Of a stretch of 64,000 bases of DNA, positions 59,547 through 64,000 are shown piece by piece. A model generated the notes under the pieces. That model had not been told where the DNA came from. It made no database searches and saw only the letters and a program-made list of their open reading frames with translations. Source of the stretch: Zizania palustris (taxonomy: Eukaryota; Streptophyta; Magnoliopsida; Poales; Poaceae); assembly GCA_019279435.1 (NCBI GenBank), contig JAAALK010000087.1, positions 236,357 to 300,356 on the forward strand, read 5' to 3'. The first letter of the stretch is position 1, and every line of letters begins with the position of its first letter. The position numbers and the translations under genes were made by a program.

Positions 59547-62500
59547 TGATTAATACCATGAAATGATTATATATATATATATATATATATATGTTAGGGG
59601 TATTAAAAGAACAAGAAATTATGACTGAATTAAATTCTATTTGAAAAGTTGAAAATCTATAAATGATTTCTTAGGAGAGGGACAGAGTAATTTGGAAGGG
59701 AAGAATGAGTCTTTGTGAGTGAGGAGGACATTACATTGCAAGCCAAACATGTCAGACCCAGTTCGGTCACACTCAGAATTCAAGCTGTTTCTGCAGAAAA
59801 CCCTCCTAAAATTATCGCAAACAAATCACATCGTGCATTCATAACACTTTGTCGGACCACATTTCCTAAGTTCTGGACTTCTCGTCCGATTCGAAACTTT
59901 ACATGATTTCTTTATTATCCTACTCTGCTCTGTACTAAACTAACTGAGAAGAACGAACTGATCAAGCAAAGATCGGCTCTTTCAGAGTAAACCTCAGGAG
60001 CTATTAAATCTTGCCCGTCAAATTAAATAAAGATTAAACGATGTATTAACAAGTCATGGTGAGTTATATGTTTCACGAGTAAAGATTGTTTGGTTATTGC
60101 AAATATATACACATTGGTGATAAGACAGTACAAGTGCAATCAGCAAGAAATGGGAGAGAAGGGAAGACAAGAAAGCAATGTGAGTGGAATCATGGGAGCT
60201 TTTGTGTGTTTGTGTGCTTTGCTTGCTTTGTGTGCAGCTGCTCCGATCCCGCCAATTATATACGCGCCACCTTAAACATTATCCTGTTTGGTCGCTCGCA
60301 GTCGCAGCTGCCGCTGCTGCTAGCTTCTTCGCTTTTCCTCCGATCCAATGGCTTCACTTGATAGCTCTGCTGCTGATATATACTCATCTCTTCCTCTAAG
60401 CCTATCTCTCCGTTTCGTTTTTCTCTAGCAACAGGTAGATAGATAGATAGATAAAATAGATAGATAGATATACTGATAAACGGATAGATACCTTTGCTTT
60501 TGGGCAGGAATCATCCATCCATCACTTGCTGCTTCAAGCAAGAACAAATTAAGCTAAAGGTTACTGTTGATGTTACTGTTGCTGCTGTTTCAGTAGTGTG
60601 TACCAATCCTTCTTTCCTGCCCAGATCGATGGAGGAGTTGAAGGTTCTGCTGCTGCAAATTAAGTTAGCTGCAAGTGGAAAGGAAAGATTTCTTTTTTGG
60701 ACTTCGTGTTGAACCTGTCAAAATGGGTTTAGTTTTTTTATCTCGAGAAAATCGCAGCATAGTTTTTATTTTATGCACGTCAAATTCTTCAGTCGTACGG
60801 ATGCATCTAGTTTAATTGTAAGCTTGCTAATATGAACGTGTTCTGATTATTAATTTAATTATCGATAGTTATACGATTAATATCATATATGATTTAAATA
60901 TTTCGGGTGCATAACAAAAGAAAATACATGTATTTAGCTGGACTGTTTTAGCTTGATTATACATCAGCTAAGAGTTAACATTTTGACTTTTTTAAGATGC
61001 TTAATTAAATCAGGCTGCTAATAATTGGTTTTATCGCTGGGTTGGACCGTGGACAGCATCAATCATGCATCTGGAAACAAGAAGAGTGGATGACGATACT
61101 CCGTTTAATTTATTAAGCAGGAGAAGAGTGTATAATCGCCTTGAAATCACTGTCACCTTGTCTAGTTTTGACATGTTGCCTTTCATTGGACTTTGAACTA
61201 CAAGGGTCCCAATCCAAGAGTTTCACTCCGATCCATCTTTAAGCTAGCTAGCACAAAGTCAACGCCACGCCACACCTCCTACATACGCCATTGCATTTTG
61301 CATGGACACAGCCAGGTAACCTCCTCGTTAACTTGTTCTCTCAAACTGGACAGGAAGTTGAGCTAGCTGTGTTTTCTCACAGAAATTCGACATGGGTAAA
61401 GTAATTGGACAGTCTAATCAGGGCCAGGTTGTCACTTCACACGAGGTGCAGAGCGTAGTACGTTGCCTTTGGGGTTGGGGGGTCCCCGGGCCACAGCCAA
61501 AAGAAGACGCAGCGACAGCGAGAGCGAGCTGGGGCTGGGTGGTCGGTTTCAGCACTGGAGCTGCAGGGCGACATGTGTCGTTTCTCTGAATGTGCAAGCC
61601 AGAGCCAGTTCAGTTAGGGTTCTAGCCCTGCTTCTGCTGCTTGCTTGCTGCCCTAGCTTGCCCTTGCAGATGATGATGCTTCCTTGATTCCATCCCCTGC
61701 ATCTTATTATTCACACTGATGTGTACGTACTGTATATGTTTAGATAACTGAACATTACGCTATCAGTTAAGTGAGGTCTCAAAGAAAAGAGGGATGCTGC
61801 AAGCTAAGCTGGGTAGGCTGAGGTTGAGGAGGAAAGAGTACATGGATAAATCATCACATGTGTTTCTTGCAAAACATGAGGGTCATCACTGTCAACTCTT
61901 GGTGTGCATAATTCTGCCACCCTTTTTGCCAAAAGCCTCTCTTTTAGGTTTTCGTATAAATGTTGGAGGTGATGGACCTGCTTGATGATTAGTCATCACC
62001 AACCGCTTCCCTACGTTGCCTCCACGGCTAGACCTGCTAAGTTTTGATAAGAATCTAGAGAAACCTTGATTCTTGGAGCTCTATCTATGAATTTTGTTTT
62101 TAGATTATAACGGCTCGCTTCGCCCGATAAATTGAGATTATCCTGTTGAAATATTTTTTCACTTAATTACAGATAAACTAATCCAGGCCAAATTTTATAT
62201 AGATTTACAGGATATATAAACAGTCTGTGAAATTGTAGATTGAGGTGACGAGATGATTTTGTAGGTAGAATTGTTTAATTCGGTGCGCGCGAACGCGCGT
62301 GTTTATACTGTAGCATTCTAAGGTGACACGTGGCGCCTCCTACGTGGATCGTGCGATCCCATTGCGTCGCCAAACCGTGTGACCCTGCCTGTGGCTACCT
62401 AACTTTGAGCCGGACAAACAGCAGGGGCATATGCATTCATGCATCAGTGCTTATCAGCTGGTGAACAAGTGGATCGATGCTCCTCAGTTGAGTTTTAGTT

Positions 62501-63037
62501 TTCGTTTTCGTTTTCGATCGTTTTGTTAATCCGGCTTACTGCACACAAAGAATGTGAATCAAAACAAATGGATAATATGCATGAATGGATGGCATCCATT
62601 GGGGGATCGGAGAGGAGAACAACTGAACAAGAAAAGAACCCTAGCTTAATTAGCTAGCATCCTTAATGCGCTCAGCATCCAATATCCATCCATCCCCATC
62701 CTGGTTGCTTGCTTCTTTCTTTCTTTCCGGCCAATTGCTGTGATGATTGAGTCCCTTGCAAGGCATTTGATTATGAGTGGCCAATGATGTTAATTGTTCC
62801 ACATGCTCAAAGAATCCATCAAATTAACTGCCTGCATGTTTTAATTATTTTTGTCCATCATGCGTATTGATGACAGAGCTATATAAATAGAGGCGTACAC
62901 CACTTAATCATTCATATTATATTCCGTTTAGTCATTTCTAAACTGTTTCTAAGTTTATTAGGGATGCATATGCTAGCTAGACTTAGCAACATTACATACA
63001 TATTATATTAATATATATATATATATTTATAATTACA
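59547..63037. other. Intergenic, no supported gene
   Basis: Contains (AT)n at 59569-59592, (GATA)n at 60435-60470, a CT-rich 60230-60430 stretch that could be a leader, and the palindromic patch GCGCGCGAACGCGCG near 62286. Short open frames (for example 60629-60712) show no domain or exon partners. No known plant miRNA sequence that I remember was found. Confidence 0.4.
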
Positions 63038-63150
63038 ATGCTATTCTACACCGCGGGTGTAGAATAACTGTTCTGCTGAAAAAAATCTACTACTAAAAGT
63101 GGTTGGTGTAGAATAGTTATTCTACACACGCGCTGTAAAATACGCTCTCG
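63038..63150. repeat. Double palindrome, TATTCTACACC family
   Basis: TATTCTACACC-GCG-GGTGTAGAATA forms a perfect 11-bp stem at 63042-63066. GTGTAGAATA-GT-TATTCTACAC forms a second palindrome at 63106-63127. A related copy begins at about 63893. This looks like a small repeat family or MITE ends. Confidence 0.7.
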
Positions 63151-63165
63151 TGTATATATATAAGA

Positions 63166-63171
<6 letters not shown>

Positions 63172-63200
<29 letters not shown>
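63172..63200. repeat. (TATATG)n short tandem repeat
   Basis: About five GTATAT hexamers. Confidence 0.85.
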
Positions 63201-63892
63201 TGGTCAATACGATGAGTTACTAAACCACTGATCCGTGTGTATTGATGCCAGTGTGTGTATATATTGAGTTGGATTATTTCCTTCTCTTGTGATGAGCGAT
63301 TTATAATCTTGCTTCTTTACCACTGATGGTGACGTCCACTGTGAGGCAGCATAGCATCATCATTTCTTTAAGCTATACATGTACTAATGCTTCTAGCGAT
63401 CAGTGATCCAAAAAATATTTAGTACTTTTAGTAATTAACAGGGGAATTACATTTCTGGAAAAAGAACCTATAAAAAAAATATTTAAAGGTAAATATATTA
63501 TATGCGGAAATTAATGATGGTTTGTATATTTTTGAAATGGAGGGATTAATATAAAAACTCTAAATTCTCAACAACCGAAGGCCATCAGGAAGTGATTACT
63601 ACTACGCAGTGGTCGTCTTAGCTTATTTGAGTATATATCACTCCCTCCTTTAATGCTTGAACTTTATTCCCTCTAAACTAGACTAACTAAATAATTAATT
63701 ATATATGTATATCTCCAACACAAGCATTGATCTCTAGCTCTGATCATTATATTTCTTTTGATTCTTTCTTTCTTTCATCTAATAAATCGCTTACCAGTAG
63801 GTGAGATATATACCGGGCCCTTTCGTTAATTTCTGCAGGTCCTAGCTAGTGGTTGCAGGGGTTATTGGGTGCATATATATTAATATATACAA

Positions 63893-64000
63893 AATGCTAT
63901 TCTACACCATGGGTTAGAATAACTACTTCTACTGAGAAATCTACTACTGAGAAAAAATAGTACTCCAATTGCTATTCTACTGAGAATCTATTAACTGAAA
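63893..64000. repeat. Third copy of the TATTCTACACC family, cut by the window edge
   Basis: GCTATTCTACACC-ATGGGTTAGAATAACT matches the 63042-63066 palindrome with a degraded right arm, then CTACTGAGAA-type repeats follow to the end of the window. Confidence 0.6.

Noticed and set aside
1..64000. CRISPR arrays, prokaryotic defence or biosynthetic clusters
   Set aside because: No regularly spaced identical repeats with unique spacers; the genes are spliced plant genes with plant-specific domains.

Overview
The window is nuclear DNA from a grass (Poaceae). Evidence: GC-rich plant genes split by GT-AG introns, long AT-rich intergenic stretches full of Stowaway, Tourist-like, Mutator and CACTA-type elements, a grass-type plastid DNA insertion (rps8-rpl14-rpl16), and protein sequences that I recognise as grass orthologues. 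From memory, the order SPL2 - MADS51 - CBS/PB1 protein - CAMTA - CHASE histidine kinase matches the distal long arm of rice chromosome 1. That synteny is recall and was not computed. I cannot name the species.

Layout. 1-324: 5' end of a DUF1645-like gene on the minus strand, running off the left edge. 0.3-14 kb: gene-poor, built largely from MITEs, a CACTA-like element and a Pack-MULE. 14-18.2 kb: SQUAMOSA-promoter-binding-like gene (SPL2 orthologue, three coding exons, intact miR156 site). 19.6-19.8 kb: small intronless minus-strand gene with a TATA box. 22.5-23.1 kb: solo LTR with a 5-bp target duplication. 24.8-28.5 kb: MADS51-type MADS-box gene, five exons. 30.0-30.4 kb: small two-helix membrane protein. 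33.4-36.8 kb: four-CBS plus PB1 membrane protein, 14 exons, every junction in phase. 38.4-40.8 kb: compound insertion of plastid DNA and a 5'-truncated LINE, flanked by a 12-bp target duplication. 45.4-50.6 kb: calmodulin-binding transcription activator (CAMTA). 52.7-57.0 kb: cytokinin-receptor-like hybrid histidine kinase on the minus strand. 57-64 kb: no supported gene, only repeats.

SPL2, MADS51 and the CBS gene read through all exons without a lesion. The CAMTA gene needs two single-base corrections to keep its frame. The histidine kinase carries at least eight single-base indels plus an in-frame stop. Either these two convergent genes are decaying (for example a fractionated copy in a polyploid) or the assembly is poorly polished there. 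The genes are independent plant genes (developmental regulators, Ca2+ and cytokinin signalling), not an operon or a linked pathway. I found no CRISPR array, prokaryotic defence system or obviously new multi-gene system. The most unusual objects are the plastid-LINE compound insertion, the Pack-MULE upstream of SPL2, and the lesion-rich histidine kinase.
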